Assembly: GCA_009760885.1 (NCBI GenBank)
Contig: CM019692.1
Location: 54,483,762-54,547,761, forward strand
Length of the DNA: 64,000 nucleotides
Reading direction: 5' to 3'
DNA from: Achatina immaculata
Lineage: Eukaryota > Mollusca > Gastropoda > Stylommatophora > Achatinidae
Shown here: positions 34,358 to 45,179 of the stretch, one piece after another
How the letters are laid out: each line of letters starts with the position of its first letter
Position numbering within the stretch: the stretch's first letter is position 1
The notes under the pieces: generated by a model
What the model saw: only the letters and a program-made list of their open reading frames with translations
The model's database searches: none
Told to the model about the DNA's origin: nothing
Position numbers and translations under genes: made by a program

Positions 34358-34799
34358 AATGAACTTAGCGAACTTACTGCAAATGACAGACCTATAGAAA
34401 AACATAGGAACACCGGACAGGATGGGCAGGGTTAAGGACTTAACTGAACATTTCTATAATTGATCTCTATTGTTATATTCGACAAATTACTGTTATTCAT
34501 TCATGTAAACCCAATCAGAAAGTTGCAAAAATACTCTTGGTTTAAACGGTTTCAAAGTGATGTACATAAATGTATTATATATATATATAATATATTGATA
34601 TAATCGTATTTTTCTACCACTGATAATGTGACTTAAAATGTTTTTATTTTTATGAGATATGAGACTAATATGTTTCGCATTGATGTTGAAATTTTGTTTT
34701 TGGTATTAGTACTATTGTACTACCATAAAACTGTGTATCTCGGTGTTATACTGTATCACTCTCTCTCCCTTCCCCGGTTCCCCATCCACCACCCCCAGT
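34358..34799. other. possible 3' end of gypsy element, unassigned
   Basis: AT-rich, with (TA)n at 34577-34592. No LTR pair could be matched by eye. Confidence 0.4.
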
Positions 34800-35140
34800 T
34801 ACAACCCACCGACCACATGTCACAGGTCTCTATTTAAACAGTCTCCACGTTCTACTAAATACATTCCTGACACACACCGCCGGACAAGCCACACCTTACA
34901 ATTTACAGCTAAGTACTCTTAAAAAAATTTTTTTAAACAGTATTCATGTGAATCTATACTTTATCTCCTCTTTCTATTTCTTCGTCCTGTATGTTTTTCT
35001 ATGATTAAGGCTCACGCCGAAACGTCACAACTTTGTAATCGTTAAGTAATAATGCTACCCCTACTTTTTCCTATTTTATACATTCTGGTATCACAGCTTT
35101 ACTGCAGTTCTTCGTGTATAGTTGTATACTTATACACTAA
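34800..35140 (+). repeat. Penelope-type terminal repeat
   Basis: Contains 'ctctatttaaacagtctcca', 'attcatgtgaatctatactt', 'aaggctcacgccgaaacgtc' and taatgctacccctact, then a segment (ctttactgcagttcttcgtg) that appears inverted at the start of the insertion at 27213. It follows the same plan as 22600-23060. Confidence 0.65.
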
Positions 35141-35465
35141 TTATTGTGATTGGCAACCCTAGAGCGTATAAATAATGGATCAGAGACAAGTTAGTACCAG
35201 AAGTGCACAATTCCATGAAAGGCTGTCTCTGACCAGGTATATATAGAAAACATGATTGTATTTTAACAGGTCGGTCTATGTACGCTAACCGCGTAGGGCC
35301 CAGCGGGGTCGGAGGAAGGTCATTTGTCGTGCAAGCGTGAATGAGATGTTTATTGTTGGTGGAAAACCATGTACATGTAAGTTAATAATCGGTTTATACT
35401 TTTGTTATGTGGATGCGTGCAAGTTGTGTACATTCTGTACTTTTCTTCTCTGACCAGACCCGTCA
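35141..35465. other. unassigned stretch
   Basis: No gene or element recognised. The tataaataatgg at about 35169 is not supported as a promoter by any neighbouring gene. Confidence 0.4.
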
Positions 35466-36170
35466 TCACTTAGGTATGATTTTATTCATTCATTCATTTG
35501 TATGTCCCTTGCGGAACGTTGCCTCCCTAACAGCACTCCTGTAGGCCTCTCGATTGTGAGCAAGATGGCCTGGTGCTGATGCATCCATTTGCAGATCCTC
35601 AACGATGTCTTGCAGCCATCTTCGTTTTGGTCTTGCTATCTTTCTTTTTCTTATTATGTATCCTTCCAATATGGTCTTCTCTAAATTATCATGATGTTTA
35701 ATGTGTCCAAAATATTTAAGTTTTCTCTCTTTAATCCTCTTTACTAGCCAGCCTTCTTCAATATTAAGTTCTTCTAGTATAGATATATTTGTTCTTTTTT
35801 GTGTCCACGACATTTGGAGAACTCTTCTGTAGCATTTAAAGGCATTTATGTGTTTCTCAGCTGTTTTGTTAAGTGTCCAGGTCTTACAGGCATATGTTGC
35901 GATGCATGCCCTTAAAAATCGTATTTTTGTAGTTCTGTCTGCCCTTGAATGGCAGAATGTAAGACGGGCCTGCGTGCCCAATTCTTTACCCTTGAAAAAT
36001 AAAGATTATTCATTCATTCATTCATTCATTCTCCACAGATTCTTTAGTTGTTTTACTTTCTGAATAGCGATAGATGTCCTCCTTTTAATTTCCCTCATTG
36101 TATCTCCATTATTAGTTAGTAATGATCCAAGATATTCAAAACTCTCCAAGGTATGATTTAGATAATAGAA
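35466..36170 (-). pseudogene. LINE-B C-terminal fragment
   Basis: Minus strand. A 163-codon open stretch (35490-35981) reads RTTKIRFLRACIATYACKTW, KCYRRVLQMSW, ISILEELNIEEGWLVKRIKE and RKRKIARPKRRWLQDIVEDL, ending VREATFRKGHTNE, then an (ATGA)n tail at 35468-35496. An insertion of 'attcattcattcattc' type repeat at 36010-36030 and frame breaks separate it from the remaining thumb sequence near 36050-36170. The tail repeat defines the family. Confidence 0.9.
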
Positions 36171-36498
36171 ATAGACACTGAATAATCGGAATTCTATATT
36201 AACATAATGATTCTATGTAAGATATCATGTTTAGTAACGTGTAAATTATATCCTGTTTATGTTAACATGATAATGTATTACTGTGTTCAATGTAAGAACA
36301 TGTTTGCATGCAGAATATGCCAATTAGTTAGTTTATGTTTGCAGTAAAAATCTTAATATTTTAAGTATGACTGATGTGATATTTTATGCAGAGAACGATT
36401 TTTTGTGGCAAATCAAACTAACATACATGTGTAAAATTGTTTTACTGATCTCTGCTAATTTTTCGTTGATATATTTCTGTAGGACTCCTAATATTGAA
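36171..36498. other. unassigned AT-rich stretch
   Basis: No gene recognised. The last 20 bases precede the SINE 3' end. Confidence 0.45.
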
Positions 36499-36772
36499 AT
36501 GTAAAGAGAAAATCTCCGTTTCCACGCCATTAAGGCATATTGGGGAATACAGTGTTAGGCCGGTATTTTCCATGACCTTTGGCAGAAGAAAGTCTGATGT
36601 GGTCAGTATCACGCCTGGCCGCTTTACCTTCCCAGATTTCTCTGGTATCAATTTTTAGAGGCTGGGACAACCCGGGGGCCTTTTTGGTGTGTACCAGACA
36701 AAAAAAATCCCACAGCTGGGACCGAACCCCTTACCACCAGATTAGTACACCGAGCGCCTAACCACCAAGCTA
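36499..36772 (-). repeat. tRNA-derived SINE
   Basis: On the minus strand, the head from 36772 has an A-box-like 'tagcttggtggttaggcgc' and a B-box ggttcggtccc about 35 bases later, as in a tRNA promoter. A body follows with a poly(T) run and 'ctgaccacatcagacttt', ending with ggcgtggaaacgg and a T-rich tail. About 274 bp. RNA polymerase III transcription of such heads is established for SINEs. It has copies at 19021 and 17925. Confidence 0.82.
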
Positions 36773-37118
36773 ATGTTGAAAGACATTATTTTAATGATTA
36801 TGTTGATAGCAATATAAGCTAACGACTAACATATAAATTGATGATTCATTTGTTTGATTTTGCTAAGCATGTAAAGAGCTGGTTTACGTCACTATAAGTT
36901 TATGATTATTTGAAGAAGCATTATTGTTTGTTTACCTTTCATTGGTGTAGTTCTGAATGTGTTAATATGTGTAACCTTCAACCTTTCATTTACCTATAAA
37001 GATAAAATACCAAGAATAAAAATACATATATAATATCTTGTGAGTTACAGACAATTATCAGCGCCACTAAAATCATATTTATTCCCACAGTGGGAAGTCG
37101 GCCATGGTGGAAACTCTA
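36773..37118. other. downstream flank of tail exon (second copy)
   Basis: Nearly identical to 19296-19641. No gene. Confidence 0.55.
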
Positions 37119-37294
37119 CTAAGGTGGTACCTCGTATATGCTCTCTCGAACATTTTCATAGATTTCCTCATCTGTCATTGCCTTGTCATACAATTCAGTA
37201 CTACTAGACCCTGATGGGTTGCTTAGACGGATAGATCCCTTTTTCTCTGACTGTTCTGTGGCTGTAGGAGATGTCTGTATCTTAGAGTCTGGAG
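37119..37294 (-). CDS. receptor B cytoplasmic-tail exon
   Basis: Terminal exon with acceptor ttttcag, phase 1, a 57-codon tail and stop at 37119-37121. The peptide is the same as the copy at 19642: PDSKIQTSPTATEQSEKK, then ...TELYDKAM, EEIYENV and ESIYEVPP. YENV matches pYxNx. The tail is rich in Ser, Thr and Glu. It follows the intact transmembrane exon at 41003-41191 on the same strand in matching phase (1 to 1), with a LINE-C insertion in the intron between. This is the most convincing live end of a receptor gene in the window. The role in signalling is inferred from motifs only. Confidence 0.84.
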
Positions 37295-37869
37295 CTGAAA
37301 AGAGCAAAATAAAATACAGATAAACAACAGGTTGTCACATGTTTCATGTCTCCAGTATCACAGACGTTTAAAATCTTTGACCAGTCTCAGTATTTCTTCC
37401 AGTATTCAGTATTTGTATTATGCTGTTGTTAGTCACTATATCCCTGTGTCATGTCAGTCAAGAGAATGACATCAACATAGATGGACAACATTTAAAACAG
37501 AAAAAATGGACTGGAGTCAGCTTGGCTTGGAGCATGGTGGAAAAAAATGGGATAGAATAAGGTGAAGATTTATTGCAGCCAAACTTCCATAGGAAGAAAC
37601 GGTAGGATGATCATGACAGAATAATGCAGGAACTATGGGAAGTATTTACCCTTGATTTTATATAGTTTCAACTGTCAATCAAAGATATTCTGATGACAGA
37701 CCTCTTACATGCAAACAGTGTATCGTACTACTTACATAATGTATCATACCACTTACATACAACCAATGTAACTTACTACTTACATACAAACAATGTACAT
37801 TACCGCTTACGTAGAAACAATGTATCTTAGTACTTACAATCAATGTATTGTACTACTTACATAAGGTAT

Positions 37870-39672
37870 TGTACTTATCTTATATCTTATATCCTTCCCT
37901 TGCTGTTAAACGTCACATAAGGTTCAGTAAGTAGTTCGCTAATTTTTCCTGTCTTCGCCAAGTCTTTCAACCTCACCAAGGGATTTTATGCCTGTTAATT
38001 TGGCCTCTCTTAACAATGTCCTCTTCAGGGTTTCACGCGGTCTGTTGTGTTCCACTTGATAGCTTGTTTTGGGATTCTCTGATCATTTCTTCTGATTAAG
38101 TGACCAACATATGTCCATCTCCTTTTCCTGATCACCCATGAGACTGGTTGTTGTTCAGTCATCTGTCTTATTTCTGCATTGTTCTTGAATGCGTTCCACT
38201 TGATGCCGAGTATTTTTCTTAATCATGTGTTTTCAAAAGAGTCTAATTTCTTGTCTATTTCTTTAGTTGTTTTCCAGATTTCGCATGCATAAATGAGGGT
38301 GGATATCACATTTGAATTGAATAGTCTTAACATGGTTTTTGTGCTTATAAATTATGAATTCTATATGTTCTCACGATTCTTGAAGATCGATGCTGCTTTT
38401 ACAATTCTGATTCTAACTTCCTGTCTAGTGTCACCATCCTGTTCTATGTAGCTGCAAGGTAATGCAAATTGATTGACTTCTTCAATATCTGTCCCTTCTA
38501 TGTGTATTTTTCCAATTTGATTAAGGGGAGTTAATGCTAATTTCAAGTCCTATTTTGCTCGCCAGTGAAGACAGGCTATCTGTTTTTTTTTTCTTGCATG
38601 GAATTCACATTTTTACTGATAAGAGTTATATCATCAGCAAAATCAAAATCTTCTATTTGGGTCCCATGTACCCAGTCAATACTTGTGTTACCTGTGCAAT
38701 ATTTTTTCATTATGACGTCTATTGTAATCCCAAAACGTAAAGGAGACAGTATACATCCTTGTTTCACGCCTGTTTCAATCTGGAACCATTCACTCATCCC
38801 TTCTTCTGTCTTGCCTGCACAAACATATCCATCGTAGAAGTCCTTAATGATGTTGATAATTTTAGATGGTATTCCATATAGACTTAAAATTCTCCATAAT
38901 GAATCTCTGAGTATGCTATAAAATGCCTTTTTAAAGTCTATGAAGTTGAGTATTAATGGTTTCTGCTTTTCAATATGTTCTTCAAATATTATTCTTAGAG
39001 TAAAGATCGGTTCTAGACAGCTCCTCCCTTTTCGAAATCCTGCTTGTTCTTCTCTCGGTGCAGTATCCACTATATCTTTAAGTCTATTCAAAATAACCTT
39101 GCAAAATACTTTTGACACAACTGATGTTAAGGTTACTCCTCTCCACTTGTTACAGTCACTAAGGTGCCTTTTTTGGTATTTTAACAATGATTCCTTTTTT
39201 CCAATTAGAAAAGACCTTTTCCTCTTCCAAATCTCTGTAGTTGTCTCATGTTGTCACTATTGATAGCTTTTAGCATTTCGGCTGTTATTTCATCTTCACC
39301 TGCAGCTTTGTTGTTAGCCATTAAATTCACTGCTGTTTCAATTTCATGCAATTTAATTTCATCAAGGTTGACATTTAGTTGTGGGGCTGGTAAGTCAGTT
39401 TCAAGGTTTAACAATTCTTTTGGGTGTGGTCGATTGAGTATTTCTTGGAAGTGTTCAGCCCATCTTTGCTTTTGGTCTTTATTTGATGTTAATAGGGTAA
39501 AAGTTTTGCTAAGGATTGGTATTTCTTTAGATGTAATAGTACCTGTTAGCCTCTTTTGTATGTTATATAAACTTTTGCTGTCTCCTGTTTTTGCTGCTTG
39601 TTCTGCCTCTTTCTCCGGCGAAAGAGGAATATGGCATTCTATATATATATATATAAACACTATCTTCTTGTA
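37870..39672 (-). pseudogene. LINE-C (RTE-like) polymerase and C terminus
   Basis: Minus strand from 39672. The linker holds LNVNLDEIKLHEIETAVNLM and AAGEDEITAEMLK. Reverse transcriptase follows with CNKWRGVTLTSVVSKVFCK, EEQAGFRKGRSCLEPIFTLR, FIDFKKAFYSI, QGCILSPLRFG and the catalytic DFDFADDITLIS (F-A-D-D rather than Y-A-D-D). After a frame break come ALPCSYIEQDGDTRQEV and the C terminus to about 37915, then an ATAAG-type tail at 37873-37893. Several frameshifts. It lies inside the receptor B tail intron. Confidence 0.9.
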
Positions 39673-40786
39673 TTTTTCCATTTTGATTGATAGGAATTTT
39701 CATTATTTTTGTTTTGTTTTTGCTAATTTCAAGTCCTATTTTGCTAGCCTGTGAAGACAGGCTATCTGTTTTTTCTTGCATGGAATTCACATTATTACTG
39801 ATAAGAGTTATGTCATCAGCAAAATCAAAATCTTCTAATCGGGTCCATCTACCCAATCAATACCTGTGTTACCTTTGCAACATTTTTTCATTATGACGTC
39901 TATTGTAATCCCAAAACGTAAAGGAGACAGTATACATCCTTGTTTCACACCTGTTTCAATCTGAAACCATTCACTCATGCACAAACATATCCATTGTAGA
40001 AGTCCTTAATGATGTTGACAATTTTAGATGGTATTCCATATAGACTTAAAATTCTCCATAATGAATCTCTGTGTATGCTATCAAATGCCTTTTTAAAATC
40101 TATGAAGTTCAGTATTAATGGTTTCTGCTTTTCAGTATGTTCTTCAGATATTATTCTGAGAGTAAAGATCGGTTCGAGACAGCTTCTCCCTTTTCGAAAT
40201 CCTGCTTGTTCTTCTCTCATTGCAGTATCCACTATATCTTTAAGTCTATTCAAAATAACCTTGCAAAATACTTTTGACACAACTGATATTAAGATTACTC
40301 CTCTCCAATTGTTACAGTCATTAAGGTTGTCTTTTTTAGGTATTTTAAGAATGATTCCTTTTTTCCAATTAGAAAAGACCTTTTCTTCTTTCCAAATCTT
40401 GTTAAACATTCTCTGTACTTGTCTCATTTCGGCTGTTATTTCATCTTCACCTGCAGCTTTGTTGTTAGCCATTAAATTCACTGCTGTTTCAATTTCATGC
40501 AATGTAATTTCATCTAGGTTGACATTTAGTTGTGTGGCTGGTAAGTCGGTTTCAAGGTTTAACAATTCTTTTGGGTGTGGTCGATTAAGAATTTCTTGGA
40601 AGTGTTCAGCCCATCTTTGCTTTTGGTCTTTATTTGATGTTAATAGTGTTCCAGTTTTGCTAAGGATTGGTCTTTCTTTAGATTTAATAGTACCTGTTAG
40701 CCTCTTTTGAATGTTATATAAAATTTTGCTGTCTCTTGTTTTTGCTGCTTTTTCTGTCTCTTTCGCGGGCGAAAGAGGAATATGGC

Positions 40787-40849
<63 letters not shown>

Positions 40850-40862
40850 TGTCTTCTTGTAT
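39672..40862 (-). pseudogene. LINE-C tandem partial duplicate
   Basis: A second linker-to-polymerase unit directly upstream (in LINE orientation) of the previous one. It has LNVNLDEITLHEIETAVNLM, NWRGVILISVVSKVFCK, AGFRKGRSCLEPIFTLRIIS, the FADD box and KTKIMKIPINQNGKI, after which it runs straight into the beginning of the next unit. Both units begin with acaagaaga.agtgt, a (TA)n tract and 'atgccatattcctctttcgc'. It includes a 196-codon open stretch (39975-40565). Confidence 0.88.
40789..40842. repeat. (TA)n microsatellite inside LINE-C
   Basis: About 26 TA repeats. The equivalent tract in the neighbouring unit (39642-39653) has only about six. Confidence 0.98.
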
Positions 40863-41002
40863 CGTACCACTTACATAAAACAATATACATTACCACTTAC
40901 ATACAAACAATATATATTACTACTTACACACAAAAAATGTACCATAGCACTTACATACAAATAATGTTTCTTACTAGTTACATACGTTATTAAAATAATT
41001 AC

Positions 41003-41191
41003 CTGTTTGAATATTACATTGCCTTTCGCCACTAGCATTTTTAGCAGCCTGAACTGTAATTTCCGTAAAGTTATCGCCCTTGTTGTGAAAGCGTTTCTTG
41101 ATAAAATAGATGATGATAATAATGATGACTGATACACCCAAGATGCATATGACGGCAATGAAAGCATACATCCAGGGGGAAGGGGAACAGT
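41003..41191 (-). CDS. receptor B transmembrane exon
   Basis: A 189-bp exon with acceptor ttctttcag and a consensus donor aacag|gtaatt, both phase 1 and fully open. It reads CSPSPWMYAFIAVICILGVS, a hydrophobic run ending VIIIIIIYFIKKRFHNKGDN, and FTEITVQAAKNASGERQCN. It gives one helix of about 24 residues, then K-K-R as the stop-transfer signal, so type I topology with the tail inside is expected. It continues in phase to the tail exon at 37119-37294. It is the intact version of 10034-10221. Confidence 0.86.
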
Positions 41192-41261
41192 CTGAAAGAA
41201 ATAGAGGTTTTTTTTTATTTTAGATTAAGTATGTTCTCTATACCAGTCAGGTAGTAACAAC

Positions 41262-41509
41262 AACACATGAAGAGATTGTACAATAACTGATTGTGTATAT
41301 AAGACTGAACAATAACTTCTTCTTCTTCTTCTTCGTTCGCATTGTCTGTCTATACCTGCAGTCCTGTCTCTTGGATAAATTTCACTGTTTTTTGTAATTC
41401 ATGTATGGAACCGTAGAACTTATCTTCTTTAGTGGTTTCACTGGACCAGTAATTATTTCTCATAGTTGGTGCAGTTCTGGAGGATATGTTCCACAGTTTG
41501 GGGCACCTG

Positions 41510-41565
<56 letters not shown>

Positions 41566-41669
41566 CTAGCGTCACCTGTCACAAGGATAGAGAGCACATG
41601 AGAAGAACGTCATAAGAGTAAGTGGTGTAGAAATGAGGACTTCAGACATAGTGGGATTGGAGACGGGTA
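41262..41669. repeat. microsatellite-rich stretch upstream of transmembrane exon
   Basis: One complete 29-bp unit of the minisatellite at 10395 (41276-41314), (CTT)n followed by cgttcgc (41317-41340, the same junction as at 16400-16428), and (AT)n at 41514-41561. The sequence 41341-41510 is unassigned. Confidence 0.8.
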
Positions 41670-41687
41670 TTTCTCTCTCTCTGAACC

Positions 41688-43110
41688 TTAAGTGCCCAGG
41701 GCACATGGGGCTTCCGAAAGCCCTCTATTGCTCAACATCCTTTCTGTTGTTCTTCTCCATGTCTCTTTTGGTCTACCCTTACTTCTGCTCCCCTGTGGTG
41801 TCCATCTTAGTGCTATTTTTGGTAGTGAGTTGTCAGTCATTCGGAGCACATGTCCCAACCATCGGCAGCGTCTTTCCTCAATAATTGTTGTCAATGGTTT
41901 CATCTGCATTTCTGCCAATAAGATGTTATTTCTTATGGTGTTTGGCCAAAATATTTTTTTTAATTCTTCGTAAACATTTAGTCTGGAAAGAATTCAACTT
42001 GTTTTCTATGGTTTTGGTGATTTTCCAGCATTCACGTCCATAGAGTAGTACACTTAGAGCATTACTCTTAAATATCCTGATTTTCATATTTATGCTTAGT
42101 TTATTTGATTTCCATATATTCTGCAGCATTGCAAAAGCCTGGTTTGCTCTAGTAAGTCTGCTGTTGATGTCCTCTGTGCTGTCTCCATTTTCTACTACTC
42201 TGCTGCCAAGGTACACAAATTCGTTGACCTCCTCCACTAACTTGTTATCTACTCTGAGTACATTTCTGTTGTTCACATTTTGCTTCATTAACTTTGTCTT
42301 TCCTACATTGATCTTTAGTCCTATGATGTTTGCATTCTGAGTTAGCTTGTTTATTTTATCTTGCATATCTTTGTGACTGCTTGATAATAGACAAATGTCG
42401 TCCGCAAAGTCAAGATCCTCCAGCACTGTGTCAAGGGTCCATTGTAATCCTCTGCGTTTGTCTGATGTTGCCTCCTTCATTAACCAATCTACTGCCAAGA
42501 TAAATAATGTTGGTGATAGTACACATCCCTGTTTCACTCCTGTTTGTACCCTAAAGTTGCTGGAGGTAAGTTCTCCACAGATACCTTTGCACTGAAAACC
42601 CTCGTATAGGGCTTTGATTACATTAACTATTTTATGGGGGAGGCCATGCCATCTTAGGATTTTCCACAGTGCATCTCTGTTGACACTGTCAAAGGCTTTC
42701 TCAAAATCTATGAATAATGCATATGTTGTGCTATGCAACTCATTTGCCTGCTCTAATATTTGTCTAAGTACAAATATGTGGTCTATGCATGATCTTCCTT
42801 TCCTAAATCCTGCCTGCTCTTTCCGAAGTTTTTCCTCAAGTGTTGGTACAATTCTGTTGATGATTATTCTGCAAAATACTTTACTAGTGAGTGGCAGTAG
42901 GGTAATTCCTCTCAAGTTCCCGCAATCTCTGAGGTCACCCTTCTTTGGTAGTTTTACTATAAGACCAGTTTTCCACTCCTCTGGGGCTTTTTCTAAATCC
43001 CAAATTTGTTGTAATATCCGGCAAAGTTGTTTTGGTGTTTCTGTTTCTTCTGCGTTCAACATCTCAGCAGTCACTTCATCTTCACCTGGTGCCCTGTCTG
43101 ATTTTAGCAT
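41688..43110 (-). pseudogene. LINE-D reverse transcriptase and C terminus
   Basis: The reading from 43110 to 41926 (394 codons) is open and carries a full set of blocks: SDRAPGEDEVTAEM, PKKGDLRDCGNLRGITLLPL, RKEQAGFRKGRSCIDHIFVL, YALFIDFEKAFDSV, VKQGCVLSP, the catalytic DLDFADDICLLSSS, and FVYLGSRVVENGD. After a frameshift near 41922 the C terminus continues as ERRCRWLGHVLRMTDNSLPK, WTPQGSRSKGRPKETWRRTT and ends CALGT at 41688. Relative to the copies at 10857 and 46036, about 19 residues near the end (RGLTWARAEKKA region) are deleted here. The catalytic residues are intact. Confidence 0.92.
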
Positions 43111-44640
43111 CTTTATTGCCTCTTTTACTTCATTTAGTGTTATTGGTCCTGTATTGATGTTTAGTTCCGCTTTTGCTTCAGGTATATCTATTGCTTGTGC
43201 TGTTTGTGTTCTGTTTAGTAGGGTGTTAAAGTGTTCCCTCCATCTTTCAATTTTTTCTCTTTCTCCACTGACCAGTTATCCATTTTGTGTTCTTACTGCA
43301 CTTTCACCTCTTGTATTGAAGTTACCTGTCATCTGCTTTGTGATTTTATATATGGTTTTCATGTCATTTGTATATGCTGCTTTCTCTGCTGTTTCTGCTA
43401 AGTTGTCATAATATTGACGTTTATCTTGACGGCATGATTCCTTCACTTCTTTGTCTTTTTGTGCATAATTACTTAAAACTCGTTCTTTAAGCCGTTGTGA
43501 TTTGGTGTTCAGTAATTTTTCTTGATTTCTTTTCTTTGCTCTATCTTTTCCCATGTGGTCTCGCTTATCCATTCCTCTTTTCTCCTTTTCCGATATCCCA
43601 GCACCTCTTTTGCTGTTTCCTATAGTGTTTTATTGAACTCTAATATGGACATTTCTGCTTCATCTTGTAGGACACTGAAGCGGTTCTTAAGTATTATTGA
43701 GAATTCATTTCTTGTTTGCTGTTCTATCAGTTTTCTTGTATCAAAATGTATCTTTCTGTGTTCTCCGATTCTGGCTTTCCTTAATTTTAGTTTTATTTTT
43801 GCTACCAGAAGGTTGTGATCACTTCCTATATCTGCTCCTTTCCTTGCTCGCACATCTTGTAGTGACCGTTTCCACTTGTTGTTTATTAGTATGTGATCGA
43901 TTTGGTTTTCTGTGGTTTTATCTGGTGACCTCCAAGTCACCTTATGGATGTTTTTGTGTTGGAAAATTGTCCCTCCGATGGTCATCATGTTTTCTTCACA
44001 GAAACTGCATAGTCTTTCTCCATTTTCATTTATTTCTCCGATTCCTTCTCTTCCCATGATTCTTCTTCTATCTTCATTTCCTTCACCTACTTTTGCATTG
44101 AAGTCGCCCAAGATGAGTAGCATATCATGCTTGGGTATTGTTTCTACTTTGGCTTGGAGGCTGTTGTAAAAATCTTCTTTTAATTCCTCTTCAGCTGCTT
44201 CTGTTGGTGCATAACAAACTATAATAGACAGCTTCGTGAATCTTGAGTTGAACCGTGCATATAATAATCTCTCATTTATTGGGGTCCATTTCAGCAATGC
44301 TCTTGATGCTTCTTGTGTTATAATCAATGCTACTCATCCTTCATGAAGATCTTCTTTACCTGACCATATTATTGTATCTTCTGTGTGCTGTGTTGTTAAT
44401 TTCCTTCTGCCTTGTCCTGTCCATCTTGCTTCTTGTATTCCTAATATGTCTAGTTTGTATCTGTGCATTTCCTTGATGGTTTGTGCTAGTTTTCCAGTCT
44501 GGTTTAGTGTTCTTACATTCCAGCTGCCTATTTGCATCTTTTGTTTAGGTTCCAGGAGGTCTGCAGTCGGGCTGGGGACTTCCAGTGGCTGGCTTTCATC
44601 CACAACCTTCATGGGCTCAGTTTCCTGATACGCATTTCTC
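43111..44640 (-). pseudogene. LINE-D endonuclease and linker
   Basis: Minus strand. From 44612: MQIGSWNVRTLNQTGKLAQT and DILGIQEARWTGQG (catalytic Glu), a TGA in place of a glycine codon at 44334-44336, then ALIITQEASRALLKW, SIIVCYAPTEAA, MLLILGDFNAKVGEGN (Asp and Asn), and ENQIDHILINNKW and GADIGSDHNLLVAKIKLKL (Asp-His pair). The set is that of an AP-type LINE endonuclease. A frameshift near 43600 and a TAA at 43276-43278 follow. So the full polyprotein has two stops and about two frameshifts, but the endonuclease active-site residues are all visible. Confidence 0.92.
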
Positions 44641-44830
44641 CTTCCACCTGCATTTGCTTTTTCCCTTGCTTCTGTTTCTGTAGCAGTCCGATAGTTTTTT
44701 TACCAGATAGGGTTGCTGGTCCTATGCTGAACCCTCCTTAGTCGCCTTTTACGATCATGCATGGTAGGGTACAGTGGTCCTATTCTTTGCAGATCCCGGG
44801 TACCACACGGGGACGGGTATAGTGGTGGAA

Positions 44831-45179
44831 ATTAAAGACCGAGTGATGCACAGTTCCTGTAAGCTGAAATAACATTGAACACAACGTGTTTTATTCAAAA
44901 AGAAGGAACCTCCAATCTGGTGATTGATTCACCTGTGAATACCTGTTTGGTATGAAGTGTCTTTGAAGTATTTGTGAGACTAAATAGGATGACGGAGTTG
45001 TGAAGTATATGTGGCCTTCAAGGAGCTCACTCATTGCAGGAATTAGAAGTGTTGTAGTTAGCGTGTGCGTGAGTGTAGAACTAACGTAATCAAAAGTCGA
45101 CCTGGAGAGATCCAGCCCGTATATGTCATCTCTGAGGGTCTCACTATTATCAGACCAGACGCGGGAAAACACTGTGCCT
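44831..45179. other. unassigned stretch upstream of LINE-D
   Basis: The 93-codon minus reading at 44891-45172 has no recognisable domain. No call. Confidence 0.4.

Larger units (their letters stand above)
41670..44830 (-). mobile_element. LINE-D, nearly complete RTE-like element
   Basis: Minus strand, 3.2 kb. The 5' end near 44830-44740 has a 'cgtaaaaggcgactaaggag' sequence of a type seen at RTE-like 5' ends. It encodes one polyprotein: an apurinic-type endonuclease, a linker and reverse transcriptase, with the C-terminal W-R-R-T-T-E-R motif and an (AG)n tail at 41670-41682. Individual coding parts are given below. Confidence 0.9.

Noticed and set aside
35169..35181. tataaataatgg as a TATA box
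   Set aside because: No gene or LTR could be linked to it. AT-rich DNA makes it likely by chance.
40009..40710. 233-residue plus-strand reading
   Set aside because: Antisense shadow of the LINE-C polymerase at 39975-40565.
40789..40842. (TA)n as a possible cruciform or origin
   Set aside because: Simple microsatellite within a LINE. Nothing else supports a function.
42614..43411. 265-residue plus-strand reading
   Set aside because: Antisense shadow of the LINE-D reverse transcriptase, which has recognisable motifs on the minus strand.
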